Positions 15,928-25,303 of a stretch of DNA of 64,000 nt are shown here, one piece after another (positions within the stretch are counted from its first letter, which is position 1; each line of letters opens with the position of its first letter). The notes beneath the pieces are model-generated. The model worked only from the letters and a program-made list of their open reading frames with translations. It did not search any database and had not been told where the DNA came from. The position numbers and the translations under genes are program-made. The stretch is taken from assembly GCA_016789905.1 (NCBI GenBank), contig JAEUQC010000163.1, positions 19,433 to 83,432 on the forward strand. Reading direction: 5' to 3'. Source of the stretch: Bryobacterales bacterium. Its GTDB lineage: Bacteria; Acidobacteriota; Terriglobia; Bryobacterales; Bryobacteraceae.

Positions 15928-18900
15928 ATGTGGAGCATTTCCAGAAATTGGCTGTCGATTAGCGTATTTGCGGCCTGCGCTCTATGGGCGCAATACGGCC
16001 GGGGTGTCATCCTCGGCACGGTAACGGACGCGAGCGGCGCCGTGGTGCCGGGAATGAAGATCTCGGCGACGAACAAGGCGACCAATGAGGCTCGCGAGTT
16101 TACGACCGACGCCGACGGCAACTTTCAGTTCAATGCCATGCCAAGCGGCTTCTATACGGTGACCGCTTCGGGCGCGTCATTCAAAACCTCAACAGCGTCG
16201 AACCTGGAACTGCGCGTGAATTCGCAACTGCGCGTGGATATCGTAATGCAGGTGGGCGGGGTGACGGAGAAAGTGGATGTGGAGGCAACGGCGCCACAAC
16301 TGCAGACGAACACCGCGGTGATGGGCACGGTGATCGATGCGCGGACGATGATCGAACTGCCCCTGAACTCGCGCAACTTCTTCGACCTGGCGGCGCTGAC
16401 GCCGGGCAGCATTCGCGTGGCAAGCGGGTCGAGCGTGATGGACCAGAGGTCTGTGGAGATTGGCGGCGTGCGAAATACGTCGACAAACGCGACGCTGGAC
16501 GGCGTCGACTTTTCCATTGCGAACGTCAACAATCCGGCGATTGCGCTGTCCCTCGATGCCGTGCAGGAGTTCAAAGTACAAACCAATTTTATGGACGCCT
16601 CCTATGGCTACGGCGCCGCTGGCATCGACATGGTGACCAAGCGCGGGACGAACACGTTCCACGGCGTGGTCTACGACTTTGTGCGGAACAGGGCCTTCCA
16701 GGCTGGACAGTTCTTCCGGCCGCCTTCGGGCGCGCCGCGATTCACCTACAATCAGTTTGGCGGAAACGCAGGCGGAAAGATCATCAAGGACAAGTTGTTC
16801 GCGTTCGGCAACTACGAGGGCCGTCGCAGGAGCACGGGAAATATTCTGCAGGGCCTGGTGCCGACGGAGGCGATGAAGCGGGGAGACTTTTCCGGATTGG
16901 CGAAGGTCGTGCGCGACCCGATGGCGGGGGGCACGCCGTTTGCAGGCAATGTGATTCCGGCGGCGCGGTTTGACCGGCTGACAGGTTCGCTGATTTCCTA
17001 TTTCCCGACGGCGAATTTCAGCGGCCGGCCCGGCATCAACTTCCTGGCCACCCCGAGCAATGTGGAGCGCCGGGATCAGCTTACCGGACGCGTGGACTAT
17101 CTGGTTTCGCCGCGCGGATCGCTCTTCGGCCGCTATAGCTTTGCGGATAACTCATTGGGCGACGCGGCCTACCGCGTGGGTAAGGGACTCATCCGGCCTG
17201 ACCGGACGCAGAACATGGCCGTCGGATACACACACACATTCGGCGCCAACCTCATCAGCGAGACGCGCCTGGGTTTCACGAAGGCGTACCTGGCCCGCAC
17301 GAGTGACGGTGACCGGTTCAGCAAGAACTACGCCGCGGAACTCGGCTTGAGAAATCTCGCCGGCGTGCCCGGCGATTTCACGGAACCGTCGGTAACTTTG
17401 TCGGAATATGCGCCAGGCACCCCAACTGGATCAGCCGGCTTCGTCGGCTACGGCCTGCGCATTGTGCAGAACAACATCTACTATCGCCTGGCGGAGACGA
17501 TAACCTACATTCGCGGGAAGCACAGCCTGAAGTTTGGCGGGGATGTAAACCGCTTAATGGTGGGGTACGACCAGGGGTCGAACCAGAACGGAATTCTCAA
17601 CTTTGCGAACAACTTTTCCGGCGATTCCTTCGGCGATTTTCTGCTCGGATTCCCGCTGAGCGCGCAAGGCGGATTGGGTTCGATCGGTGATTTCGGCGGG
17701 GTAGCGAAGTATGCGATTGGCACCCGGTATCAGGCGTTCGTGCAGGATGACTACAAGTTGACGGACCGGCTGACCTTGAACCTGGGCATACGCTACGAAG
17801 TGTTCCAGAACTGGCGAGGACGGCTGGCGAATTTTGACTTGGCAACGAACCGGCAGTTGCTGGCAGGGCAGAACTTCTACTATCAGCCGGGCACGGGCCT
17901 GGTGCAGACCTCGGCGCCCGCGCTGCCCCAGCGGCCGATTGTCACCGACAAGAATAACTTCATGCCGCGCGTTGGCTTGGCATATCGAATGGGGCAGAAG
18001 ACGGTGATTCGGTCGGGCGTCGGGATTTTCAGTTTATTGAATACGGGCGGCGCCACACTGAACGGCATCATGAGTACGCTGCCGTTCTTCGTGCAGGCGA
18101 ACCTGATTTCAAGTTCGACAACACCCACGCTTGTCGCTTCGAACCTTTTCCCAACGGCCGCGCAGGCGGCCGGGTCAGTCGGTTCTCACAACGACCTGAA
18201 ACGGCGCGACGGCTACATGTACTCGTACAACTTCAACGTCCAGCATCAACTAACGCCAACCCTGTTGCTGGAGACGGGCTACATGGGTAATACCGGGCAC
18301 AAGCAGGTGGGTGCGGTCTATGTGAACCAACCGCGACTGCCAACGAATCCACTGGCGCCGGAACCGTTCGCGGCGCGCGTGCCGTTCCCGTTGGCGCTGC
18401 CCACTTTCAGTGAGACGACGAACTACCAGTGGTCCAACTACAACGCCTGGTTCATCAAAGCCGAACAGCGCATGTGGCACGGGCTGAGCCTGACGACGCA
18501 CTACACCTGGGCGAAAATGATCGACGTCGCCGGGCCCGGACAGAGCATGTATAACCGGCGCGCCGAACGAGGGCTCTCCGATACGGACGTTCGGCACAAT
18601 TTCATTGCGGGCTTTGTGTACGACCTGCCTGCGGGCAAGGGGCGCGGCTGGAACATCACGAACCCGGTAATGGACGCGGTGATTGGCGGATGGCAGTTGA
18701 ACGGCATCGCCAATATGCGCACAGGTCTGCCGTTTTCCATCGCCACGGTGGGCGACATCGCCAATGTCGCGACCGGCGGCCAACGTGCGAACACAACCGG
18801 GATTGCGCCATCGAAACTGGACCCGCGCACGAGCGGATTGCTGGGCCTCGACCGGGCGGCGTATGCACTGCCGCCGCGCGGCACGTTCGGCACACTCTCG

Positions 18901-19137
18901 CGCAATACACAACCGGGGTTTGGGATCAACAACTGGGACGTATCCATGGCGAAGAACTTCGCCATGCCGTTCCTGGGCGAGGCGGGCCGATTGCAGTTAC
19001 GATTTGAGTGGTTCAATTTCTTCAACCACACTCAATTTGTCAACCCGAACGCAACCTTCAACACACCGACCTTCGGATTGGTGACCTCTACGTTCGATCC
19101 ACGCATTCTGCAGATCGCCGGGCGGCTGTACTGGTAG
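15928..19137 (+). CDS. TonB-dependent receptor with carboxypeptidase-regulatory N-terminus (Oar-like)
   Basis: 1069 aa. Signal peptide MWSISRNWLSISVFAACALWAQ, then a CarboxypepD_reg beta-sandwich (VILGTVTDASGAVVPGMKISATNKAT to about residue 115), a plug domain with MIELPLNSRNFFDLAALTPG, and a long beta-barrel whose last strand ends in an aromatic residue (RILQIAGRLYW), as outer-membrane proteins need. This large Oar/CirA-like type is heavily expanded in Solibacter and other acidobacteria and is thought to import oligosaccharides or other polymers' breakdown products with TonB-ExbBD. No SusD partner is adjacent. The start was chosen for the signal peptide and the GGGGAGG site; a start 60 bases earlier would add an improbable leader. 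Probably controlled by the divergent GntR protein. Confidence 0.93.
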   Translation: MWSISRNWLSISVFAACALWAQYGRGVILGTVTDASGAVVPGMKISATNKATNEAREFTTDADGNFQFNAMPSGFYTVTASGASFKTSTASNLELRVNSQLRVDIVMQVGGVTEKVDVEATAPQLQTNTAVMGTVIDARTMIELPLNSRNFFDLAALTPGSIRVASGSSVMDQRSVEIGGVRNTSTNATLDGVDFSIANVNNPAIALSLDAVQEFKVQTNFMDASYGYGAAGIDMVTKRGTNTFHGVVYDFVRNRAFQAGQFFRPPSGAPRFTYNQFGGNAGGKIIKDKLFAFGNYEGRRRSTGNILQGLVPTEAMKRGDFSGLAKVVRDPMAGGTPFAGNVIPAARFDRLTGSLISYFPTANFSGRPGINFLATPSNVERRDQLTGRVDYLVSPRGSLFGRYSFADNSLGDAAYRVGKGLIRPDRTQNMAVGYTHTFGANLISETRLGFTKAYLARTSDGDRFSKNYAAELGLRNLAGVPGDFTEPSVTLSEYAPGTPTGSAGFVGYGLRIVQNNIYYRLAETITYIRGKHSLKFGGDVNRLMVGYDQGSNQNGILNFANNFSGDSFGDFLLGFPLSAQGGLGSIGDFGGVAKYAIGTRYQAFVQDDYKLTDRLTLNLGIRYEVFQNWRGRLANFDLATNRQLLAGQNFYYQPGTGLVQTSAPALPQRPIVTDKNNFMPRVGLAYRMGQKTVIRSGVGIFSLLNTGGATLNGIMSTLPFFVQANLISSSTTPTLVASNLFPTAAQAAGSVGSHNDLKRRDGYMYSYNFNVQHQLTPTLLLETGYMGNTGHKQVGAVYVNQPRLPTNPLAPEPFAARVPFPLALPTFSETTNYQWSNYNAWFIKAEQRMWHGLSLTTHYTWAKMIDVAGPGQSMYNRRAERGLSDTDVRHNFIAGFVYDLPAGKGRGWNITNPVMDAVIGGWQLNGIANMRTGLPFSIATVGDIANVATGGQRANTTGIAPSKLDPRTSGLLGLDRAAYALPPRGTFGTLSRNTQPGFGINNWDVSMAKNFAMPFLGEAGRLQLRFEWFNFFNHTQFVNPNATFNTPTFGLVTSTFDPRILQIAGRLYW

Positions 19138-19153
19138 GCCGGCGTCGGCGCCG

Positions 19154-21160
19154 CTACGGCCAGTGGGAGGGTTCGCCCGTTTCAAGTTCTAGCCAGCCAT
19201 CATGCGGGAGGGCCTCGACGGGCAAACCGCCGACCCACAGTGAAATCTGGAAGGCTACCGTCTCTCCAGGCAGGTAGCCCAGAACGGAGAGTGGAACCGC
19301 GGCTTCCACATTGCGCGCGGCGACAAAGTCGCCTTGCCGCAACGCATGCTCGCCACGGCGTGTTTGGATGCGAATCTCGAGTTGCGACGGCTGTGGCATG
19401 GGATCGAAATCCAGCCGCAAGCAAAATGCCTCCCCGCTCGTGCCGTAGTAGAGCATGTCCATGCCGCTGCGGCCGCCATGCATCGCTCCCTGGCGATGGT
19501 CCACTTTGTACTCACCGGCGCCCATCCACTCGAAGTACGAAGTTACGGCTCCATCTATGACCGGGTGGATACGCGACGCGGGGCGGATATTGTGTTCAAC
19601 GGCGGAAATCTTGAGAATCGGCCGGCCGAGTTCTTCTGGCGCGGGCTGTCCAAGAAGGCGATAAACGTTCGACAGATGATCGCGAAATAACTGATCGAAC
19701 TCCGCGCGATTCGCCGATTCGTGATGCGGTCCATACCACCAGCACCAGTCGGACCCTTCAGCGATCAGTATCTCTTCATAAGCTAGTTCGCGATCCGCGG
19801 CGGGGACAGTGTGCGCGAACTTGTCGTAGGCCTCGCGGGCGCGAAGCAGATATTCCCATGCGCGATTGTCTTCGTCAAAACCAATCCACACATCGAAGTT
19901 GGCGCTGATCCAGGATCCGGGAAAGATGGTGGAGAGCGGCTGCGCAGTATGGCGTTCGAGGGCCTCACTAACGGTGAGCGCCCTGAGATTTGGCGTGGAT
20001 TCCAAGCGTTGATAGAGTTGACGAAGGAATTCGCGGCCGCTTTCGGGGAAATACTCCCATGCGTTTTCGCCATCCAGGATGACGGGGACAAGCGAATCGC
20101 GGCCGCCGGCATTCTCGACCACGCGGGAGATGAGGTGATCGGCGGCTTCATCCGGACCCATTTTTGAATAGGTGAAGCCGACCAGATCGCTCAAATAGTG
20201 ATCGCGAAAGAGCCCGCGAAGTTCGTGGCCATCCTGATGCCACAAGTACGGGCGATAGGTCTCAACCACTCCGGCGCTGCGGCCAAGCGTGCGGCTAAGC
20301 ACGCCGTTATCGGTGGCAAACCACTTGAAGCCACATTCGGCGGCAAGGCGAAGCGCTTCGTCGGAGACCGAACCTTCCGAGGGCCACAGCCCGACAGGGG
20401 CGACGCCGGTCTGCTGCTCCATGTAGGCGCGCGCACGCCGCAATTGCTCGCGGGCGTCCTCCGGATAATGAAATCGAGACGGCAGCGGGACCCCGGGATT
20501 GGAAATGCCGGCGATGTTGGAATCGCAAACGAGCGGCAGGATGGGATGATAGAACGGCGTTGTGGAAAGTTCGATCTGGCCTGTGGCGGCGTACTTGCGA
20601 TAGACAGGGATTACGTGGCCGAGCGCTTCCGTTTGCTTGCGGCCAAGGAGGGTCTGATCTTCAACGGAGTAGTCCCGGCCTTTGGAGACCAGAGAAATGA
20701 TCTCGGCGTCGTGCGTCAGGAAGAACTCGTCGAACCAGGCGAGTTGAGAGAGAACCTGAAGATCGCGGAAATCCTGTGCGCTATAGGGTCGTGTGCGGCC
20801 GCTGTAGAGTTCGGCGTAGCGCGGATAGCGGTAGATGAGGCGCTCGACATTGGCTTGAAAATAGTACTGCAGCAGGAACTGCTTCTCGCTATCTGTCAGT
20901 TTTTCCGCAGGCTTCAATGCAAGCCGCAGGAACGGATCGTCGGCCTTGCCGTTGGCGTACTCTTCCACTTGGACCACAAGCGAAGGCACAAGGTTAAATG
21001 TCTGGTGAACCTTCGGAAACGCGCCGAGAATCTCCACCATGCCGTAGTAGTCTTTCAGCCCGTGGAGCCGCGTCCACGGAAGCTTATACTCCCCGCGCAC
21101 CAGATCCTTATAGAAGGGCTGATGCATGTGCCAAACAAAACAGACGTCGATTTGCGGCAT
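19154..21160 (-). CDS. Glycoside hydrolase family 57 protein (alpha-amylase/4-alpha-glucanotransferase-like)
   Basis: 668 aa. The N-terminal HMHQP (11-15) is the first GH57 conserved region. LWPSEGSVSDEAL contains the nucleophile Glu (E262) and ILDGENAWEYF the acid/base Asp (D363), so both catalytic residues are present. A helical region and a C-terminal beta domain (about 500-660) follow. No signal peptide is seen, consistent with a cytoplasmic enzyme acting on glycogen or maltodextrins. Last gene of a five-gene minus-strand operon: its ATG shares one base with the stop of the phosphoesterase gene (TAATG). Amylase, branching enzyme and glucanotransferase activities cannot be separated by eye. 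Confidence 0.9.
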   Translation of the reverse strand: MPQIDVCFVWHMHQPFYKDLVRGEYKLPWTRLHGLKDYYGMVEILGAFPKVHQTFNLVPSLVVQVEEYANGKADDPFLRLALKPAEKLTDSEKQFLLQYYFQANVERLIYRYPRYAELYSGRTRPYSAQDFRDLQVLSQLAWFDEFFLTHDAEIISLVSKGRDYSVEDQTLLGRKQTEALGHVIPVYRKYAATGQIELSTTPFYHPILPLVCDSNIAGISNPGVPLPSRFHYPEDAREQLRRARAYMEQQTGVAPVGLWPSEGSVSDEALRLAAECGFKWFATDNGVLSRTLGRSAGVVETYRPYLWHQDGHELRGLFRDHYLSDLVGFTYSKMGPDEAADHLISRVVENAGGRDSLVPVILDGENAWEYFPESGREFLRQLYQRLESTPNLRALTVSEALERHTAQPLSTIFPGSWISANFDVWIGFDEDNRAWEYLLRAREAYDKFAHTVPAADRELAYEEILIAEGSDWCWWYGPHHESANRAEFDQLFRDHLSNVYRLLGQPAPEELGRPILKISAVEHNIRPASRIHPVIDGAVTSYFEWMGAGEYKVDHRQGAMHGGRSGMDMLYYGTSGEAFCLRLDFDPMPQPSQLEIRIQTRRGEHALRQGDFVAARNVEAAVPLSVLGYLPGETVAFQISLWVGGLPVEALPHDGWLELETGEPSHWP

Positions 21161-23649
21161 TATTTTCCGAATAGGCTCCTGACCGGTGTTGGGGCTGGCG
21201 TGCCGCGAACGGCAAGCCAGATGATCTCGTTCATTTCGTCGTCGTCAATCTCGTCGGCTTCCGTGAAATTGAAGCGTGCGGAGCGACGGGCGAGGGCGGT
21301 GTTGGCGGGGTTGCGGTCCTCAAGCGAAACGTTGGGCTTTTCGGCGGTGTATGCCTTGTTATCGGGGAATGGCGTGAAAGCACCGAGCATGGGACGCGCG
21401 CCGGCGTCGTGCATTGTGAGTGGATTCAAGCCTAGAATCAGTTCCATCGTGCGAAGCATCGAGGTGGTGTTGTAGAACGTGGAATCGATGGCGCCCCGCT
21501 TGACGTAGGGAGAGATCACGAAGGCCGGCGAACGGTGGGAGTCGACGTGATCTGGGCCGTTCTGGGCGTCGTCTTCTAACACGAAAATGGCCATTTTGCT
21601 CCAGAAACTGGAGCGGGAAAGAGACTCGACGATCATGCCAAGAGCGGCGTCGTTATCTGCCACCTGCGCAATGGGCGTGCGCTTGCCGGCACTGGCGCCG
21701 GAGGTGTGATCGTTACCGAGGCGAATAATGGTGAAGTGCGGGAAGCGCTTTTCGCCCTCCATGCGGCCCAGGTCCGCAATGAAGGCTTTGGCTCGATCGA
21801 CGTCCAAATACTCAAGGTCGTAGGGCCGGTACGCCGTGTGGGTATAAAGAGCCAGGCTCTCGTCCTTGACTCGCGCGACGTGATTGTTATCCGTGACCTC
21901 ATTGAGGGGGCGAACGGCGGCGTGATAACCGTAGTTACGAATGCGCAGTCCTTTGGAAATGGCGCTGTTCCACAGGTAGCCCGCCGGCGGCGTCGCGGCT
22001 GGTTCGCCGCCCTCATAATCGTAGGTCTTGCGGCGCCCGGCATAGCTATTGGGCCACATGCGCTGGACGTAGTCGGGCGCGATGGCGGCCATGGACCAGT
22101 TGTGACCGTCGGCGCTCACGTCGGCATTTACATAAAAGTTGTCCAGCAGCACGAATTCATTCGCGAGCTTATGATGATTGGGCGTAACCTTCTGGCCGAA
22201 GACCGTTAGCGAAGGATCGCTATTGCCCTTGCCGATATCGCCGAGGATCTGATCGTAAGTACGGTTTTCCTTGATGATGTAGACAATGTGTTCAATGGGC
22301 GATCGTTCCGTACGGTGAGCGGGAATGACGGCCGGATCACCACGGTGGCCGAGGTAGAGCTTCTCTGGCGCGTAGGGAGTATTGCGACGAACCTGATCGG
22401 TCCACGCAATGAGATCGGCGGGGTCAACGGTATCGATGATCGACGCCGAGCCCTGCTGCAGGCGGCCAACGTATTGCGGGCTGGTGTTGCCTAGGTGCTG
22501 ATTGGCGGGGAGCCGCACGGGGCTGGGTCCTTGCGGATTGGCGAAGCTGCGGTTGCCGCGTCCGTTCAGGACCAGGAGGCGTTTGTCATCAAGGGCGCGC
22601 GCGGCGGTGGGATACCAACCGGTGGGAATGAAGCCGAGAACGCGCGAGCGCCCGCCCGCAATATTAACAGCGGCAACAGCGTTGGCATCGGAACAAACGA
22701 CGTAGAGCGAGTTCTCGTCGGGGCTGAGCGCGACGGCGCTGGGGGTCATGCCGGCGGGTGAATCGGGATAGAGCGCGACATTGATGGTCTCGATGGCGCG
22801 GAGCTCTTTCGACTCGCTCACCCCAATCACGCGAACGGTATTCGTGTTGCCCAGCGTGACGAATATGCGGCCTTTGAACTCGTTCGATTCGCCCTCTTCG
22901 TCAGCGGTCTTCTTCTCGCGCCAAAGCATGTCCGTCGAATGCGGCCCTGCGATCACTCGATTCAACACGTTGCCATTCTGGGTGTCATGTTGCGTAATAA
23001 TGCCATCGGCCCAACTGGAAACGAAGAAGGACTTTCCATCGGGGTGGAAGAGAATTTTATACGGGCGCCGGGCGGTTTTCCAGGTCTCAATGACGCGGCC
23101 GGATTGGGGATTGATCACTCGGATCGCGTTGTTATAGAGGTCAGTTGCAAAGACAAGGCGGCCATCGGGAGAAAGCTGCAAGTCACCGAGAAAATCAGTC
23201 GCCTTTCTCTGCGCGGCGGGAGTGACCTCAAACACACGGGAAGGCGCCAATTTCCCTTCCTCGCTGAGCGTGAGTTCGTGGACGTTGTGGCGGGAAGCGC
23301 CGCCTACGTAGACCGTGTGACTATCGGGCGAAACAGCAAGACCGAGCCATGCATCATCGAAAGACACACGAGAGAGTTCGGTCATCGTCACGGGATCGAA
23401 GACGGCCACCGAAGGCTTGTGGAATCCGCCATGGAGTATCAGCAGATGCCGCTTGTTCGGCGTGAAAGCGGCGGTCATCGGAAAGGTGTCAAGCGGAAGC
23501 TGGCGGCCCGCGGGCTCAACCACTTGCCCCGTGGGCACAAGGAATCGCCCCTTGGAAAGCGCCCCAACGCGTTCGCGAACTTCGGGCTGGGAGAGAAGCG
23601 CGGCGGCCGCGATGAGTACGAGGCCGGCGGCAAATACGAGTTTTTTCAT
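21160..23649 (-). CDS. Beta-propeller plus phosphoesterase family protein (secreted)
   Basis: 829 aa. Signal peptide MKKLVFAAGLVLIAAAALLSQ; a seven-bladed YncE-like propeller (about 40-410, repeats such as LSPDGRLVFATDLYNNAIRVINPQSG and LSPDENSLYVVCSDANAVAAVN); then a PF04185-type phosphoesterase domain beginning IEHIVYIIKENRTYDQILGD, with NFYVNADVSADGHNW and PAFVISPYVKRGAID further on. The phosphoesterase family includes acid phosphatases and phospholipase C. The propeller fusion is common in acidobacteria and its substrate is unknown. The ATG overlaps the nadE stop by four bases (ATGA), so it is translated in the same operon, although one protein is secreted and NAD synthetase is cytoplasmic. 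Confidence 0.85.
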   Translation of the reverse strand: MKKLVFAAGLVLIAAAALLSQPEVRERVGALSKGRFLVPTGQVVEPAGRQLPLDTFPMTAAFTPNKRHLLILHGGFHKPSVAVFDPVTMTELSRVSFDDAWLGLAVSPDSHTVYVGGASRHNVHELTLSEEGKLAPSRVFEVTPAAQRKATDFLGDLQLSPDGRLVFATDLYNNAIRVINPQSGRVIETWKTARRPYKILFHPDGKSFFVSSWADGIITQHDTQNGNVLNRVIAGPHSTDMLWREKKTADEEGESNEFKGRIFVTLGNTNTVRVIGVSESKELRAIETINVALYPDSPAGMTPSAVALSPDENSLYVVCSDANAVAAVNIAGGRSRVLGFIPTGWYPTAARALDDKRLLVLNGRGNRSFANPQGPSPVRLPANQHLGNTSPQYVGRLQQGSASIIDTVDPADLIAWTDQVRRNTPYAPEKLYLGHRGDPAVIPAHRTERSPIEHIVYIIKENRTYDQILGDIGKGNSDPSLTVFGQKVTPNHHKLANEFVLLDNFYVNADVSADGHNWSMAAIAPDYVQRMWPNSYAGRRKTYDYEGGEPAATPPAGYLWNSAISKGLRIRNYGYHAAVRPLNEVTDNNHVARVKDESLALYTHTAYRPYDLEYLDVDRAKAFIADLGRMEGEKRFPHFTIIRLGNDHTSGASAGKRTPIAQVADNDAALGMIVESLSRSSFWSKMAIFVLEDDAQNGPDHVDSHRSPAFVISPYVKRGAIDSTFYNTTSMLRTMELILGLNPLTMHDAGARPMLGAFTPFPDNKAYTAEKPNVSLEDRNPANTALARRSARFNFTEADEIDDDEMNEIIWLAVRGTPAPTPVRSLFGK

Positions 23650-25295
23650 TCGCGGTACCGTTGTGCAATGGGATAACGCCGGCCCATGCCGAAGGCCTTC
23701 GAAGTGACCTTGATTCCGGGCGCGGCTTGTTGGCGTTTATATTCGTTGCGGTCGACCTTGTTGACCACGTCCCGAACAAGTTCGATGGGCAAATTCTGGC
23801 GCTCCGCAATGATCGCTGGCGGCACAAAATCTTCAACGTAGGCCTTCAGAAGCGGATCGAGTATGTCGTACTCGGGAAGCGAGTCGGAGTCTTTCTGATC
23901 CGGGCGGAGTTCGGCGCTGGGCGGCTTGGTGAATACCGATTCGGGGATGGCATTGCCCAGCCGTTTATTAGCCACGCGGCAAAGCGCATAGACTAGCGTT
24001 TTCGGCACGTCGGAAATTACAGCCAGGCCTCCGCACATGTCCCCATAAAGTGTGCAGTAGCCAACAGCGATCTCGCTCTTGTTGCCCGTGGTGAGCACAA
24101 GCGCGCCGAACTTGTTGGAAAACGACATCAACGTCAGTCCACGCAGGCGGGACTGAATGTTCTCCTCGGCTACGCCGTGCTTGGTGCCGGCAAACAGCGG
24201 TTCAAGCGACTGAATCGCCGCTTGATAACCCGGATTGATGGAGACGATTTCGAATCGAATGTTCAGCTTCTCGGCCATCACGCGCGCATCGGTCACGCTA
24301 TGGTCCGATGAGTACGGGCCGGGCATGCCAATCCCGGTCACGTTCTCCCGGCCCAGCGCATCAACCGCAATGCAGGCCACAAGCGAACTGTCGATCCCGC
24401 CGCTGAGACCGATCACAACCTTCGAAAATCCGCACTTGCGAATATAGTCGCGCGTGCCAAGCACAAGCGCTTCATACGTTGCCTCGTGCTCATCGGGATG
24501 AGTGGAATGGACATCGCCTTTGCTCGTGTTGATATCGGCGATCACAAGGTCTTCGGCAAAGCTCGCGGCCTGGGCGATGATCTTGCCGGTGGGGTCCATG
24601 GCAAAGCTGGAGCCATCGAAAACCAGTTGATCGTTGCCGCCAACCTGATTGACATACACAACCGGAATGCCATGGCGCCGGGCGGTGGCGGCGAAAATCT
24701 GACGGCGCTGTTCACGCTTGCCCTGGCTGTAGGGCGACGCATTAATGCTGATGAGAACCTTGGCGCCTTGTTGCGCCAACTCGTCAACCGGGTCGCGATC
24801 ATACAACCGCTTTTCCCAGAAATTCTTATCGTTCCAGGCGTCTTCGCAAATGGTGAGCGCCACCGGACTGGCACCCAGATGCAGCAATTCCTGTTTGTCA
24901 GCGGAGCGAAAGTAGCGCTGCTCATCAAACACGTCGTAGTTCGGCAGCAGCATTTTGCGCTGCCGGAAGTGGACATGGCCGCGCTGAAGAACGGCTGCGG
25001 TATTCCAGATTCGTTTGCCTTCTGGCGAATCCACCGGTTCCACTGTGCCGCAGACAATGGATATGCGCAGCGGGCCCGCGTCGATGGCAAGTTGCTGAAT
25101 AGCATCTTCGGCCTGCTCCAGCAGGGCCGGACGATCCAGCAAATCCTGCGGGGGATAGCCGAGCAATGAAAGCTCAGGAAACACAACAACATCCGCTCCC
25201 GCTTCCGCGGCGCGGCGAGCGGTGCGGAGCATGAGGGCGGCGTTACCGGAAAGATCACCAACCGTGGTGTTGATCTGGCCGAGGGCGATGCGCAT
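23646..25295 (-). CDS. nadE: Glutamine-dependent NAD+ synthetase
   Basis: 549 aa, EC 6.3.5.1: converts deamido-NAD to NAD with glutamine-derived ammonia. The nitrilase-type amidase domain (1-270) has its catalytic Glu in VVFPELSLLGYP, Lys in RQRKMLLPNYDVFDEQRYF and Cys in LTICEDAWND. The synthetase domain (290-549) has the pyrophosphate loop GLSGGIDSSLVA and FGALVLTTGNKSEIAVGYCTLYGDMCGGL. Both halves are intact and the length is normal. Start ATG 25295 gives MRIALGQINTTVGD, the usual family N-terminus. It begins 8 bases after the PQQ-propeller gene, an odd place for an essential cofactor gene. Confidence 0.97.
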   Translation of the reverse strand: MRIALGQINTTVGDLSGNAALMLRTARRAAEAGADVVVFPELSLLGYPPQDLLDRPALLEQAEDAIQQLAIDAGPLRISIVCGTVEPVDSPEGKRIWNTAAVLQRGHVHFRQRKMLLPNYDVFDEQRYFRSADKQELLHLGASPVALTICEDAWNDKNFWEKRLYDRDPVDELAQQGAKVLISINASPYSQGKREQRRQIFAATARRHGIPVVYVNQVGGNDQLVFDGSSFAMDPTGKIIAQAASFAEDLVIADINTSKGDVHSTHPDEHEATYEALVLGTRDYIRKCGFSKVVIGLSGGIDSSLVACIAVDALGRENVTGIGMPGPYSSDHSVTDARVMAEKLNIRFEIVSINPGYQAAIQSLEPLFAGTKHGVAEENIQSRLRGLTLMSFSNKFGALVLTTGNKSEIAVGYCTLYGDMCGGLAVISDVPKTLVYALCRVANKRLGNAIPESVFTKPPSAELRPDQKDSDSLPEYDILDPLLKAYVEDFVPPAIIAERQNLPIELVRDVVNKVDRNEYKRQQAAPGIKVTSKAFGMGRRYPIAQRYRE

Positions 25296-25303
25296 AGTCC
25301 ATT

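Noticed and set aside
19130..19170. Bidirectional terminator between the TonB receptor and the GH57 gene
   Set aside because: Only a 5-bp GC stem and no T-run on either strand.
20198..21475. Plus-strand open frame of about 425 codons across the GH57/phosphoesterase junction
   Set aside because: Spans two real genes in antisense, no recognisable motif or ribosome site.
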